From: Polynucleobacter sp. MWH-UH19D
Lineage (GTDB): Bacteria > Pseudomonadota > Gammaproteobacteria > Burkholderiales > Burkholderiaceae
Direction: 5' to 3'
Length of the DNA: 64,000 nucleotides
NCBI RefSeq assembly: GCF_040409795.1
Contig: NZ_CP099571.1
Location: 248,001 to 312,000 of the forward strand
The notes beneath the pieces were generated by a model. The model saw only the letters and a program-made list of their open reading frames with translations, was not told the DNA's origin and made no database searches. Positions within the stretch are counted from its first letter, which is position 1; each line of letters begins with the position of its first letter. Of this stretch, positions 26,852-36,255 are shown piece by piece. A program made the position numbers and the translations under genes.

Positions 26852-27664
26852 TTAATCCTTGGGTTTGAATGTCAACTTCACTTCGCGTTGAGGAATTTTG
26901 CCATTGTCGTCTTTTGGTAGACTCTCAGCGCGCGATAGGGCTAGTAATACCGCACGATCCCATCCGGCATTACCGCTTGAGCTTATGAGGTTGGTGCTCA
27001 AAATAGCTCCATCTGGTGCCAAGTTCACTTGAATCACCGCCGCTGGATTGCCGCTTACAGACTCAGGATTAAATACGATCAAAGGCTTCACCTTTTTGAT
27101 AACCTTGTCCGTCCAACCAGGAGGGGCGTTACCACCCCCGCCAACACCATTACCTGTAGTTCCGCCACTACCGCCCTCAGCCCCAGCCGCCGCTCTTAGT
27201 TTTGCCAACTGATCAGCGCGAGCTTTTTCTGCAGCTGAATTCGCTTTAGTTTCGGTAGGCGATTTTGCTTCTACTTTTTTGGTTGGCTCAACCTTTTTTG
27301 GAGGCTCTTTTTCTTTAGGCGGAGGCGGTTGTACAGCCTTAGGTTTTTCTTTAACTACTTCTTTTTTAGGAGGCTCTTTTTCTACTTTTGTTTTCTTTAA
27401 AGCAATATCAGCAGCCTCTTCCTTAACGATGGTTTTTACTTCTGGTTCAGGCGGGGTTACCACTTGCGGCGTGGTGTCCCAAAGTTCAACCTCTACTCCT
27501 GAGGGGGTGCTGTTATTCCAATTAATTCCAATGACTAAAAAAGCAAGCAATCCCAAATGCGCGATGAGCGAAAAGGTGAATGCGCGCTTGGTACTTTCCT
27601 CCTTAGTTAGACGTCCTCGCTTAAAAGGAGATATGGGATTTTGAAAAGAAGCTGCGCTATTCAT
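26852..27664 (-). CDS. tolA: Energy-transducing protein TolA
   Basis: Inner-membrane protein that spans the periplasm and transmits proton-motive energy from TolQR to Pal. One membrane helix (about 30-47), then a long Lys/Pro/Glu-rich region (about 75-150), a Gly-rich linker (GGSGGTTGNGVGGGG), and a C-terminal globular domain with AVIQVNLAPDGAILS resembling TonB/TolA C-domains. 270 residues. Follows tolR by 28 bp. Confidence 0.93.
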   Translation of the reverse strand: MNSAASFQNPISPFKRGRLTKEESTKRAFTFSLIAHLGLLAFLVIGINWNNSTPSGVEVELWDTTPQVVTPPEPEVKTIVKEEAADIALKKTKVEKEPPKKEVVKEKPKAVQPPPPKEKEPPKKVEPTKKVEAKSPTETKANSAAEKARADQLAKLRAAAGAEGGSGGTTGNGVGGGGNAPPGWTDKVIKKVKPLIVFNPESVSGNPAAVIQVNLAPDGAILSTNLISSSGNAGWDRAVLLALSRAESLPKDDNGKIPQREVKLTFKPKD

Positions 27665-27692
27665 TAATTAGCAAAATAAATACTTATCAGTT

Positions 27693-28112
27693 TTATTGGC
27701 TCTTTACTGCAAGACCAACACGTTTGACGCCGTTCTCTTTGAGCTTGGACATCACATTCATTACAGTCTCGTACTTGATGGATTTATCGGCAGCAAGTAC
27801 TACAGGTTGATCGACAGATTTTTCTGCTTGTGTCCTGGCAAAGGCGCCAAGCTCAAATGGCGTCAGTGTTTGTACAGGCTCACCATCTTTGCGAACAATA
27901 ACATTTTCATTGGCATCAATAGTCAGAAATACTGGTGGCAAGGACTGTACTTTTGCGCCCCCAACAGTGGGCAGGTTAACAACGCCAGGATTAACCATTG
28001 GTGCAGTGACCATAAAGATCACTAATAAAACCAACATTACGTCGATATAGGGAACGACATTAATGTCAGCCTTAGCACGACGCTTTGTTTTTCTCAAAGA
28101 AGATGCGGCCAT
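27693..28112 (-). CDS. tolR: Tol-Pal protein TolR
   Basis: ExbD/TolR family proton-channel subunit with one N-terminal membrane helix. The conserved Asp in INVVPYIDVMLVLLVIFM (near residue 25) is the proton-relaying residue. The periplasmic domain follows. 139 residues, normal. Gap of 27 bp to tolQ. Confidence 0.95.
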   Translation of the reverse strand: MAASSLRKTKRRAKADINVVPYIDVMLVLLVIFMVTAPMVNPGVVNLPTVGGAKVQSLPPVFLTIDANENVIVRKDGEPVQTLTPFELGAFARTQAEKSVDQPVVLAADKSIKYETVMNVMSKLKENGVKRVGLAVKSQ

Positions 28113-28139
28113 GAAAGATTTATTTCTCTAGAAAATCGA

Positions 28140-28796
28140 TTAACGTCCAGCACTCTGACGCTGCAAGATATTGGTGAACTCTTCAATGAATGTTTCAAAA
28201 CGAATAGCAAGGCGATCTACATCAGTAGCAGCACGATTGTAGGCAACCACCGCCGGAATGGCGGCAAACAAACCAATTGCAGTTGCAATCAAAGCTTCGG
28301 CAATGCCAGGGGCTACCGCAGAAAGAGTGGCGTTTTGTACGTTTGCTAAGCCGCGAAAGGAGTGCATGATGCCCCATACCGTTCCAAATAGACCAATGTA
28401 TGGGGATACTGATCCCACAGAAGCGAGGAAAGGGAGGTTTGCCTCAAGAGTATCCATCTCCCGCTGGTAGGTGGCTTTCATGGCACGACGGGCGGCATCG
28501 ATTTCTCGTACTTTCATGAACTCTTGCATACCCGCTTCGAAGATGTGCTCTAAAACAGCATCACTGCGGGTATTGCGTTGCGCTGCTGCCAAAAGGGTAT
28601 GTAAATCTCCACCAGACCAAAAATCACGCTCAAAACGCTCGGTATCTTGGCGTACGCCCCGCAAAATCGCTGTTTTCTTAAAAATGATGGTCCAGGAGGC
28701 GATGGACATACCTAGCAATAACAACATTACCAACTGTACTAATAGGCTGGCATTAAGGACTAGGGATAGGAATGAGAGGTCTTGTGTGGTGGTCAT
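28140..28796 (-). CDS. tolQ: Tol-Pal protein TolQ
   Basis: MotA/TolQ/ExbB family proton-channel subunit with three membrane helices: about 15-37, 130-155 and 165-190. The segment VGSVSPYIGLFGTVWGIM and the following APGIAEALIATAIGLFAAIPAVVAYN are the family's pore signatures. First gene of the tol operon; diverges from glyA across about 80 bp, where a shared promoter region would lie. Confidence 0.96.
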   Translation of the reverse strand: MTTTQDLSFLSLVLNASLLVQLVMLLLLGMSIASWTIIFKKTAILRGVRQDTERFERDFWSGGDLHTLLAAAQRNTRSDAVLEHIFEAGMQEFMKVREIDAARRAMKATYQREMDTLEANLPFLASVGSVSPYIGLFGTVWGIMHSFRGLANVQNATLSAVAPGIAEALIATAIGLFAAIPAVVAYNRAATDVDRLAIRFETFIEEFTNILQRQSAGR

Positions 28797-28878
28797 GGTG
28801 GATTTTGTATGATGTAGGTTAATTTTACTAACTTAATGAAGTATTTCTTTGCATTCCCAATCAACCGAGATTATTACC

Positions 28879-30123
28879 ATGTTTGACCGCCAAAATACCT
28901 TAGCTAAAACCGACCCCCAGCTCTGGGAGGCCATCCAGAAGGAAAACAAGCGCCAGGAAGACCATATTGAGCTGATTGCTTCTGAGAACTACACTTCGCC
29001 TGCGGTAATGGCTGCCCAAGGCTCCCAGTTAACCAATAAATATGCTGAAGGCTATCCAGGTAAGCGTTATTACGGTGGTTGCGAATTTGTTGATGTGGCG
29101 GAGCAATTAGCAATTGATCGAGTTAAAGCGTTATTTGGCGCAGAAGCTGCAAACGTGCAACCGCATTGCGGTGCCTCTGCGAACCAAGCTGTGTTCTTAG
29201 CTTTCTTAAAGCCTGGTGACACATTTATGGGCATGAGTTTGGCCGAAGGTGGTCACTTGACTCACGGCATGGCTCTCAATATGAGTGGTAAGTGGTTTAA
29301 CCCAATCGCTTATGGTTTAGATAAAAATGAAGAAATCGATTATGAGCAAATGGAAAAGTTGGCGCGTGAGCACAAGCCTAAATTAATCATTGCTGGTGCT
29401 TCTGCTTACTCCAAAAAAATTGATTTTGAGCGCATTGGCAAATTAGCAAAAGAAGTGGGCGCGATTTTTATGGTGGATATGGCGCATTATGCTGGCCTTG
29501 TTGCTGCTGGTGTTTATCCAAATCCAGTACCGCATGCTGATATCGTCACCTCGACAACCCATAAGAGTTTGCGCGGTCCCCGTGGCGGCATCATTTTGAT
29601 GAAGGCGGAGCACGAGAAAGCCATTAACTCAGCAGTATTTCCTGGCTTACAAGGTGGCCCATTAATGCATGTGATCGCTGCTAAAGCAGTTGCATTTAAA
29701 GAGGCTGCAGAGCCAGGCTTTAAAGAGTATCAAAAACAGGTTGTAGCAAACGCCAAGGCTTTAGCTGAAACATTAATTGCTCGTGGCTTACGGATTGTTT
29801 CTGGTGGAACTGATTCACATGTGATGTTGGTTGATCTGCGTGCCAAGAAGATGACTGGTAAAGAGGCTGAGCGTGTTTTGGGTGAGGCACATATCACTTG
29901 TAATAAAAATGGTATTCCGAATGATCCAGAAAAACCAATGGTGACTAGCGGTATTCGTTTAGGTTCACCAGCAATGACAACGCGTGGGTTTAAAGAGGCT
30001 GAAGCAAGACAGGTAGGTAACTTTATTGCTGATGTTCTAGATAACCCGAATGATCCGGCAAATATTGCCAAGGTACGCGCTCAAGTTGCTGAGTTAACTA
30101 AGCGCTTCCCAGTCTACGGATAA
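28879..30123 (+). CDS. glyA: Serine hydroxymethyltransferase
   Basis: PLP enzyme that interconverts serine and glycine and supplies 5,10-methylene-tetrahydrofolate. The PLP-binding lysine is in [15 protein letters not shown], and LIASENYTS and [13 protein letters not shown] near the N-terminus are typical. The ATG at 28879 gives 414 residues, matching the family; an upstream TTG at 28849 would add ten unconserved residues. Followed by nrdR in the common glyA-nrdR order. Confidence 0.97.
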   Translation: MFDRQNTLAKTDPQLWEAIQKENKRQEDHIELIASENYTSPAVMAAQGSQLTNKYAEGYPGKRYYGGCEFVDVAEQLAIDRVKALFGAEAANVQPHCGASANQAVFLAFLKPGDTFMGMSLAEGGHLTHGMALNMSGKWFNPIAYGLDKNEEIDYEQMEKLAREHKPKLIIAGASAYSKKIDFERIGKLAKEVGAIFMVDMAHYAGLVAAGVYPNPVPHADIVTSTTHKSLRGPRGGIILMKAEHEKAINSAVFPGLQGGPLMHVIAAKAVAFKEAAEPGFKEYQKQVVANAKALAETLIARGLRIVSGGTDSHVMLVDLRAKKMTGKEAERVLGEAHITCNKNGIPNDPEKPMVTSGIRLGSPAMTTRGFKEAEARQVGNFIADVLDNPNDPANIAKVRAQVAELTKRFPVYG

Positions 30124-30149
30124 AAACAAGAAGCAAAAGAAAGTAAACC

Positions 30150-30596
30150 TTGCGCTGCCCTTTTTGCCATAACGACGATACCCAGGTTTTAGATACCCGA
30201 GTCTCCGATGAGGGCGACACGATTCGTCGCCGTCGTCGTTGCGCAAAATGTGATAAACGTTTTACTACCTACGAGCGCGTTGAGTTGGCCCTGCCAGCGA
30301 TAGTGAAAAAGAATGGCAGTCGCGTTGAGTACAGCCATGACAAACTTGCCAGTTCCCTTAAGCTTGCTTTGAGAAAGCGCCCAGTCTCATCTGACTCAGT
30401 CGACGAGTCTATCGCTCGCATTGAAGAAAAACTCCTTAGTCTTGGCGAAAAAGAGATTCCAAGCGAGCGCGTCGGTGAGTTGGTGATGCGAGAGTTAAAG
30501 CGTCTCGATAAAGTCGCATACATACGCTTTGCCTCTGTTTACCGAAGCTTTGCAGACATTGAATCTTTTGAGAGCGCTCTCAAAGAGCTTAAATAA
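30150..30596 (+). CDS. nrdR: Transcriptional repressor NrdR
   Basis: Zinc-ribbon/ATP-cone repressor of ribonucleotide reductase genes. The zinc ligands are Cys3, Cys6, Cys31 and Cys34, followed by the basic RRRRR stretch that contacts NrdR boxes and an ATP-cone from about residue 49. The start has to be TTG at 30150, since a TAA lies in frame two codons before and no later start precedes the zinc ribbon. 148 residues. A hairpin terminator follows. Confidence 0.96.
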   Translation: MRCPFCHNDDTQVLDTRVSDEGDTIRRRRRCAKCDKRFTTYERVELALPAIVKKNGSRVEYSHDKLASSLKLALRKRPVSSDSVDESIARIEEKLLSLGEKEIPSERVGELVMRELKRLDKVAYIRFASVYRSFADIESFESALKELK

Positions 30597-30606
30597 TTTC
30601 TAAATA

Positions 30607-30632
30607 AAAAAGACCGCTGATGCGGTCTTTTT
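30607..30632. terminator. Bidirectional terminator between nrdR and adk
   Basis: Stem AGACCGC / GCGGTCT (30611-30617 and 30622-30628) with a 4-base loop, an A-run before it and a T-run after it, so it can end both the nrdR transcript and the converging adk transcript. Confidence 0.85.
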
Positions 30633-30655
30633 ATACCTAAAAACCTCGGCTTTAA

Positions 30656-31357
<702 letters not shown>

Positions 31358-31410
31358 TTAGTCGGAAATCAGCATGTCAACAGACTAGGATTATCCCCGA
31401 GAACCCATTT

Positions 31411-32169
31411 TTAAGGGGTCTTAAGCAGGGATCTGACTCTTTCTAGGTCTTCCGGAGTGTCTATCCCGGCTGGTGGACTCTCCTGTGCAATATGCACGGC
31501 TATACGATAGCCATTCCAGAGGGCGCGCAATTGTTCAAGCGCTTCAGCCTGTTCTGGTGGCGAAGGTTCTAAGCGGGTATAGGCCTGAAGAAAATCTGCT
31601 CGGTAAGCATAGATGCCCAAGTGCCGTAAATGAGTGATATTTTTTGCTAATGCTGTATCCCGAGCAAAAGGAATCGTTGCTCTTGAAAAATACAATGCCT
31701 CACCGCTGCGATTGAGAACTACTTTAACGACATTCGGATTTTGAATTTCTGCATCATCTTGAATGGGCACTGCAACAGTCGAGATTGCACACTCATGATG
31801 ATCTGCAAGTGTTTGGGCAACTTGGTTGATGAGTTCTGGAGGAATGAGGGGCTCATCGCCTTGTACATTAACTACCAAAGCATTACTTGGTAGTTTTAAC
31901 AGTTGTGCAACTTCAGCAAGGCGGTCTGTGCCTGTGGAGTGATCAGGACTGGTAAGTAAGCATTCAATGCGATGTTGATCACATGCCGCTTGTATTTCGG
32001 TGGAATCAGTTGCTACTACTACACTTTGTGCCAATGACTTTTTGGCTTGCTCAGCTACGCGAACCACCATTGGTTTTCCACCAATATCAGCTAAAGGTTT
32101 TCGTGGCAGACGTGTAGAGCCCAATCGGGCTGGTATGACTACAAGAAATTCAGGATGATTCGTTGACAT
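31411..32169 (-). CDS. kdsB: 3-deoxy-manno-octulosonate cytidylyltransferase
   Basis: Activates Kdo as CMP-Kdo for transfer to lipid A. The VIPARLGSTRLPRKPL stretch near residues 11-26 binds CTP and VNVQGDEPLI holds the metal-binding Asp. 252 residues. Follows the Trm112 gene by about 20 bp on the same strand. Confidence 0.96.
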   Translation of the reverse strand: MSTNHPEFLVVIPARLGSTRLPRKPLADIGGKPMVVRVAEQAKKSLAQSVVVATDSTEIQAACDQHRIECLLTSPDHSTGTDRLAEVAQLLKLPSNALVVNVQGDEPLIPPELINQVAQTLADHHECAISTVAVPIQDDAEIQNPNVVKVVLNRSGEALYFSRATIPFARDTALAKNITHLRHLGIYAYRADFLQAYTRLEPSPPEQAEALEQLRALWNGYRIAVHIAQESPPAGIDTPEDLERVRSLLKTP

Positions 32170-32189
32170 AAATTGATTGCGTCAATATC

Positions 32190-32369
32190 TCAGAGGATCT
32201 CGTCAGCGCTCAGACTGCGGGCCTCTTCAACGAGCATGACGGGTACATCGTCTCGAATCGGATAGGCTAGGCGATCTGCCTTGCAGATGAGTTCATGGGT
32301 ATTTGAATTTAAGTGCAGCTGACTTTTGCACAAGGGGCAAACCAAAATATCGAGTAAGCGTTTGTCCAT
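32190..32369 (-). CDS. Trm112 family zinc-ribbon protein
   Basis: A 59-residue protein read from the ATG complementary to 32367-32369 to a TGA at 32190. It begins [18 protein letters not shown] and continues to [20 protein letters not shown], the classic short bacterial Trm112 pattern, though only Cys11 and Cys14 of the first zinc pair and one later cysteine (Cys31) are present. Its place between lpxK and kdsB is the usual one in Burkholderiales. Molecular partner in bacteria is not well established. Confidence 0.9.
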   Translation of the reverse strand: MDKRLLDILVCPLCKSQLHLNSNTHELICKADRLAYPIRDDVPVMLVEEARSLSADEIL

Positions 32370-32453
32370 AAATTGTTGTTAGTTAAAAAAGGAGTTTGTG
32401 TATTTGTATGTGAGAGTGTATCGGTATCTAGTGGTGCTATCAAATTTCAGGCA

Positions 32454-33539
32454 TTACAGAGTGTAGCGTCTTGGATCAGGCCTTTGTAATATAGATTGCA
32501 TCCATTCCACTAGAGCGTCTGGCAACTGTAAGGAAAGAGGCACAACCCAAATACGATCATCGTGAATATTGGCGCATTTCACGGCATCCTTTTCGGTAAT
32601 TAGGATGCAATCAGCATTTATACCTGTGAAGAATTCTGGGGTGTAGTCCACATGGTCAGGCATTGGGAATTGTTTGCCAGTAATACCAAGTTTTACTAGA
32701 TCATCAAAAAAACGTTTTGGATTACCAAGCCCTGCAACTATTGCAATATTCTTTGGTAAATAACGATCCGCAATTTGTTCGAAAGATTGAGTGTTTGTAG
32801 AGTTCTTTAGTTGATATGGTGTGCCAAGTTGACTTACCAAGTTGAAAGCGCGTCTACCTTGAAAGTACTCATCTTCGATACCAGTTTTTGATTGCTTGTT
32901 TGTATTGGTGTTGAGCGTCGCATCACGTTCGCGTGTAGCGGGTTCCCGTAGTGGACCTGCTGGTAATAAAAAGCGATTGCCTTCACCGCGGTTATCACGT
33001 ACTACGAATTCAATATCGCGACCACCTTCACGCGCAGGCCAGCGCACTAGGCCACGATGCTGCAAACCATCATCGCTGATAATGACATTCACATCTCGAT
33101 TCTCTTTAAGCAGTGCTTTGATGCTCTCTTTTCTACTTGGAAATACCCAAATCGGAAATTGGTTGTGAGTGCGTTTTGCAATCAGTACGGGCTCATCACC
33201 AACAATGCTTGGATCAGAGGATCTCTTTACTTGTAAGGGATGCTTTTGAATTGATGAGCCATATCCTCTGCTAATAATCGCAGGCTTCCAGCCAAGTTGA
33301 TTAAGGCGCTCTGCTAAGGCAATGACGATGGGTGTCTTGCCTGTGCCACCAACTCGAATATTGCCCACGATAATGATTGGTACAGGGGCAGGCTTGGGGT
33401 GCGTGATATCTAAGTCAAGCAAAAGTTTTCGGATACGTATGATGCAGCCATGTAAATAAGCCAATGGCCAAAGTAGCAAGCTAGTAGGACCGCGTCTTTC
33501 CCAAAACTGTGGCGCGCGACGAAAGATCGATAAAGCCAT
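32454..33539 (-). CDS. lpxK: Tetraacyldisaccharide 4'-kinase
   Basis: Phosphorylates the 4' position of the lipid A precursor at the inner membrane. An N-terminal amphipathic/hydrophobic stretch (about 20-35) anchors it, the Walker A motif is VGGTGKTP (63-70), and DDGLQHRGL-like sequence holds the catalytic Asp. 361 residues. Placed between exbD and the Trm112 gene, forming an outer-membrane biogenesis run with kdsB. Confidence 0.95.
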   Translation of the reverse strand: MALSIFRRAPQFWERRGPTSLLLWPLAYLHGCIIRIRKLLLDLDITHPKPAPVPIIIVGNIRVGGTGKTPIVIALAERLNQLGWKPAIISRGYGSSIQKHPLQVKRSSDPSIVGDEPVLIAKRTHNQFPIWVFPSRKESIKALLKENRDVNVIISDDGLQHRGLVRWPAREGGRDIEFVVRDNRGEGNRFLLPAGPLREPATRERDATLNTNTNKQSKTGIEDEYFQGRRAFNLVSQLGTPYQLKNSTNTQSFEQIADRYLPKNIAIVAGLGNPKRFFDDLVKLGITGKQFPMPDHVDYTPEFFTGINADCILITEKDAVKCANIHDDRIWVVPLSLQLPDALVEWMQSILQRPDPRRYTL

Positions 33540-33556
33540 GATGGTCAGTTTACGCT

Positions 33557-34006
33557 TTACTTCTTGGTTTGACTGCTAAAGACAATATTACTCAGATTTG
33601 CATCACGCGCAGCCTCTAGAGCGGTCATTACGGATTGGTGCGGAGCTTTGGCATCAGCATCAATATTGACTTGGGAGTTTGCACTACCGTTGGCATTAAG
33701 TTGCGATAGTGCATTACTTAGTTGTGAAGAGTCTGTAACCTTGCCATTGATTGCAAATCGACCATCTCGACTGACGGCAATATGGATTTGTTTGCTCTCC
33801 GCTTGGGCCTCATTACCATTAGCTGTTGGCAAAGTGATGGCTAATTCTTGATATCGTGTGAAGGTGGTTGAAATCATTAAAAAGATCAATACCACCAGCA
33901 ATACATCAATAAATGGAATGAGATTAATTTCTGGTTCCGGAGAATCAGAAATTCTTCCTAAAGAAAATGAATTTCTTTGCTTTGATGGGCTGTCTAACCA
34001 ACTCAT
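33557..34006 (-). CDS. exbD: ExbD/TolR family biopolymer transport protein
   Basis: Second ExbD/TolR protein of the window (149 residues from the ATG at 34006; a longer frame to 34066 runs into the upstream gene). The single membrane helix holds the conserved Asp in EINLIPFIDVLLVVLIFLM. It partners the ExbB protein 13 bp upstream. Whether it powers a TonB receptor or another envelope process is not shown; no tonB is next to it. Confidence 0.88.
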   Translation of the reverse strand: MSWLDSPSKQRNSFSLGRISDSPEPEINLIPFIDVLLVVLIFLMISTTFTRYQELAITLPTANGNEAQAESKQIHIAVSRDGRFAINGKVTDSSQLSNALSQLNANGSANSQVNIDADAKAPHQSVMTALEAARDANLSNIVFSSQTKK

Positions 34007-34019
34007 TGTTTGGATTCGG

Positions 34020-34646
34020 TTAAAAAAGTTTTTTGAATAACTGCCGCGTGAATTCTTCACATTCACGCTGGCGTTGGTTAGCCATGGAGCGCAATCCGCG
34101 CCATGCAGCTAGCGCAGGAATGGCAATCAATAAACCAAACGCAGTGTTGTATAACGCTACCGAAATGCCATGCGCTAACTGTTGTGGGCTCCCTGCACCA
34201 TCAATGGCGCCTTGGCTACCAAAGATTTCAATCATGCCCACTACGGTGCCAAATAAACCTAGCAGGGGAGCAATGGTGGCAATCGTAGCCAGAGCGCCAA
34301 GATAGCGATCAAACTTTAGCCAGGTTGACTGAGCCACCACTTGTAATTCTTCTAGTGCTACTCCAGTATTGCTACCCACAATTTTCTCTTTAAGCACGCA
34401 GGTGAGCAATGGGCTTGCTGGTGAATGAATGATCAGATTTTCTAAATGGGTGTCGTCCAGCTTCTGGTTGGAGGACTGATTGACCAGCTGATTTGCTGAA
34501 CTGAATACAGATTCAAGCAGTCCCTCGGGGAAAATATGCGTGAATCGTAAGTACCAGTAGCGTTCAATCGCAATCGCTAGACCAATAATGGAAATAATGA
34601 GTAGGGGCCAAATAGGCCAGCCAGCTGATAGTAAGATGGAGTACAT
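34020..34646 (-). CDS. exbB: ExbB/MotA/TolQ family proton channel protein
   Basis: A 208-residue inner-membrane protein with three helices (about 5-28, 110-135 and 155-180). The segment ATIATIAPLLGLFGTVVGMI and the later GISVALYNTAFGLLIAIPALAAW are the ExbB pore helices. It begins a minus-strand run exbB-exbD-lpxK-trm112-kdsB-adk. Confidence 0.88.
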   Translation of the reverse strand: MYSILLSAGWPIWPLLIISIIGLAIAIERYWYLRFTHIFPEGLLESVFSSANQLVNQSSNQKLDDTHLENLIIHSPASPLLTCVLKEKIVGSNTGVALEELQVVAQSTWLKFDRYLGALATIATIAPLLGLFGTVVGMIEIFGSQGAIDGAGSPQQLAHGISVALYNTAFGLLIAIPALAAWRGLRSMANQRQRECEEFTRQLFKKLF

Positions 34647-34960
34647 AAGCTCAGTACTTTAGCTGAATTGAAAACCCTAATTCATCTACCAAACCTGTGG
34701 ATAACTCTGTGCAAAACTTTTCCATACATGTTTTGTAAGTGCTTGATTGATGGTGAATGGGGTTAGCAATAGTTAAAAGTAGCCGACTAAAGAGATGACT
34801 TTTATCTATATTAATCAATTACTTATAAATTATCTGTTGGATTTATGAGACGTTTAGGGTCAGTAATTACTTACTTATTGGGATTAAACCCACAGCGAAT
34901 ATGCTTCTGTGGATAGTTATTGCCTCCAAAGCCTGATGGCTTGGTAAACAAAGAGAAAAA
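34647..34960. other. Intergenic region with DnaA-box-like and IHF-like sequences
   Basis: A 314-bp non-coding, AT-rich stretch between divergent exbB and xseA. It holds two tandem DnaA-box matches on the same strand (TGTGGATAA at 34696-34704 and TGTGCAAAA at 34708-34716, both fitting TGTGNAWAA), a near match TGTGGATAG at 34908-34916, and AATCAATTACTTA at 34813-34825, which fits the IHF consensus WATCAANNNNTTR. This resembles DnaA-regulatory elements. Promoters for the two flanking genes must also lie here. Individual matches can occur by chance. Confidence 0.4.
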
Positions 34961-36175
34961 ATGTCGGAAATATCAAGAGAAATTCTGTCCGTTGGGGATC
35001 TAAACCGCGCCATTGCTCAATCTTTGGAAGAGCGGTTCGATACTGTTTGGGTTAGTGGGGAGATTTCGAACTTTAAGGCTTATGACAGCGGGCATTGGTA
35101 TTTCTCATTGAAGGATGAAGAGGGTCAAATTCGCTGTGTGATGTTCCGGGGTCGCAATGGGCAGGTTGATTTTATACCCCAGTCTGGGGATTTGGTGGAG
35201 GTAAGCGCGAGTCTTGGAATGTATGTACCCAGAGGGGATGTTCAGTTAACCATTCAAACTTTGCGGCGCGCAGGCATGGGCGGTTTGTATGAGGCATTCA
35301 TAAAGCTTAAGGCGAAGCTCGCAAAAGAAGGATTGTTTGATAATGATCGTAAGCACGAAATTCCGACGCATCCAAGATCGATTGGCATTATTACTTCGCC
35401 GCAAGCGGCGGCCTTAAAAGATGTGCTGAGCACATTAGCAAGACGAGCACCTCACATACCAGTTGTCATTTATCCAACCCTTGTGCAAGGTCCCGACGCA
35501 CCCCCAGGAATTATTTATGCATTAAAAGCCGCTGCAAAAGAGAACGCCGTTGATGTAATTTTGTTAGTCCGCGGCGGTGGCAGTCTTGAAGACTTATGGG
35601 CTTTTAACGATGAGCAATTAGCATATGCGATTGCAAACAGCAAAATCCCAGTTATCAGTGGCGTTGGACATGAAACCGATTTCACCATTACTGATTTTGT
35701 GGCAGATCTTCGGGCTCCGACGCCCACAGGGGCTGCAGAGCTTGCGGCGCCACGTAGGGATCAGATGTTGCAAGAGCTAGATGCCATTATGCAGGCATTA
35801 CTACAGCGCATCAACCAACGCATTGAGCGAGAAGCACAAACCTTAGATCAGTTGGCGTTGAGATTAAGTCACGCATTGCCGAATCCTGATCGTATGCGTG
35901 AGCAAATAATCACTCTACAAAAACGTCTCAATCAAGCTTGGTCAGTACGCATAGAGAACTGGAAACGTAATCATTCTCACTACCAGTTGCAACTTGAGAT
36001 GCTCAACCCACAAAGAACGCTTGAGCGTGGCTATGCCGTAATTTTGAGCGAAGAAAATAAATCATTATTTGCGCTACGTAACCCCAATGAACTCCATGTT
36101 CATCAGAATTATCAGGTGCGATTAGCAGAAGGGCGGGCGGTAATTGAGGTGTCCCGAGTTGAGGCAGAATTGTGA
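34961..36175 (+). CDS. xseA: Exodeoxyribonuclease VII large subunit
   Basis: Catalytic subunit of ExoVII, which degrades single-stranded DNA from both ends. The N-terminal OB-fold contains FKAYDSGHWYFSLKDEEGQIRCVMF, the catalytic domain begins near IGIITSPQAAALKDVL, and LVRGGGSLEDLWAFN plus SGVGHETDFTI carry conserved active-site residues, followed by a coiled coil. 404 residues, slightly shorter than the E. coli protein. The small subunit xseB is not adjacent. Confidence 0.95.
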   Translation: MSEISREILSVGDLNRAIAQSLEERFDTVWVSGEISNFKAYDSGHWYFSLKDEEGQIRCVMFRGRNGQVDFIPQSGDLVEVSASLGMYVPRGDVQLTIQTLRRAGMGGLYEAFIKLKAKLAKEGLFDNDRKHEIPTHPRSIGIITSPQAAALKDVLSTLARRAPHIPVVIYPTLVQGPDAPPGIIYALKAAAKENAVDVILLVRGGGSLEDLWAFNDEQLAYAIANSKIPVISGVGHETDFTITDFVADLRAPTPTGAAELAAPRRDQMLQELDAIMQALLQRINQRIEREAQTLDQLALRLSHALPNPDRMREQIITLQKRLNQAWSVRIENWKRNHSHYQLQLEMLNPQRTLERGYAVILSEENKSLFALRNPNELHVHQNYQVRLAEGRAVIEVSRVEAEL

Positions 36176-36217
36176 TGCTTGTAATTTGATGAGCCCAAGC
36201 ATTTCTTGGCTGGTCGA

Positions 36218-36255
36218 TTGGTTATTATACAAATAAATTTAAGTATAATAACCAA
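36218..36255 (+). promoter_or_regulatory. Perfect inverted repeat with embedded -10 box before the nucleotidyltransferase gene
   Basis: Arms TTGGTTATTATAC (36218-36230) and GTATAATAACCAA (36243-36255) are exact 13-bp complements around a 12-base spacer. The right arm contains TATAAT (36244-36249), and the arm ends on the base before the GTG start at 36256. A transcript from this -10 would begin at or very near the start codon, giving a leaderless or near-leaderless mRNA; a protein bound to the repeat would cover the promoter. No ribosome-binding site fits in this space. Confidence 0.65.

Noticed and set aside
34647..34960. Chromosomal replication origin
   Set aside because: Only two full DnaA boxes and no adjacent dnaA, dnaN, rpmH or gid genes; reported as a lead instead.
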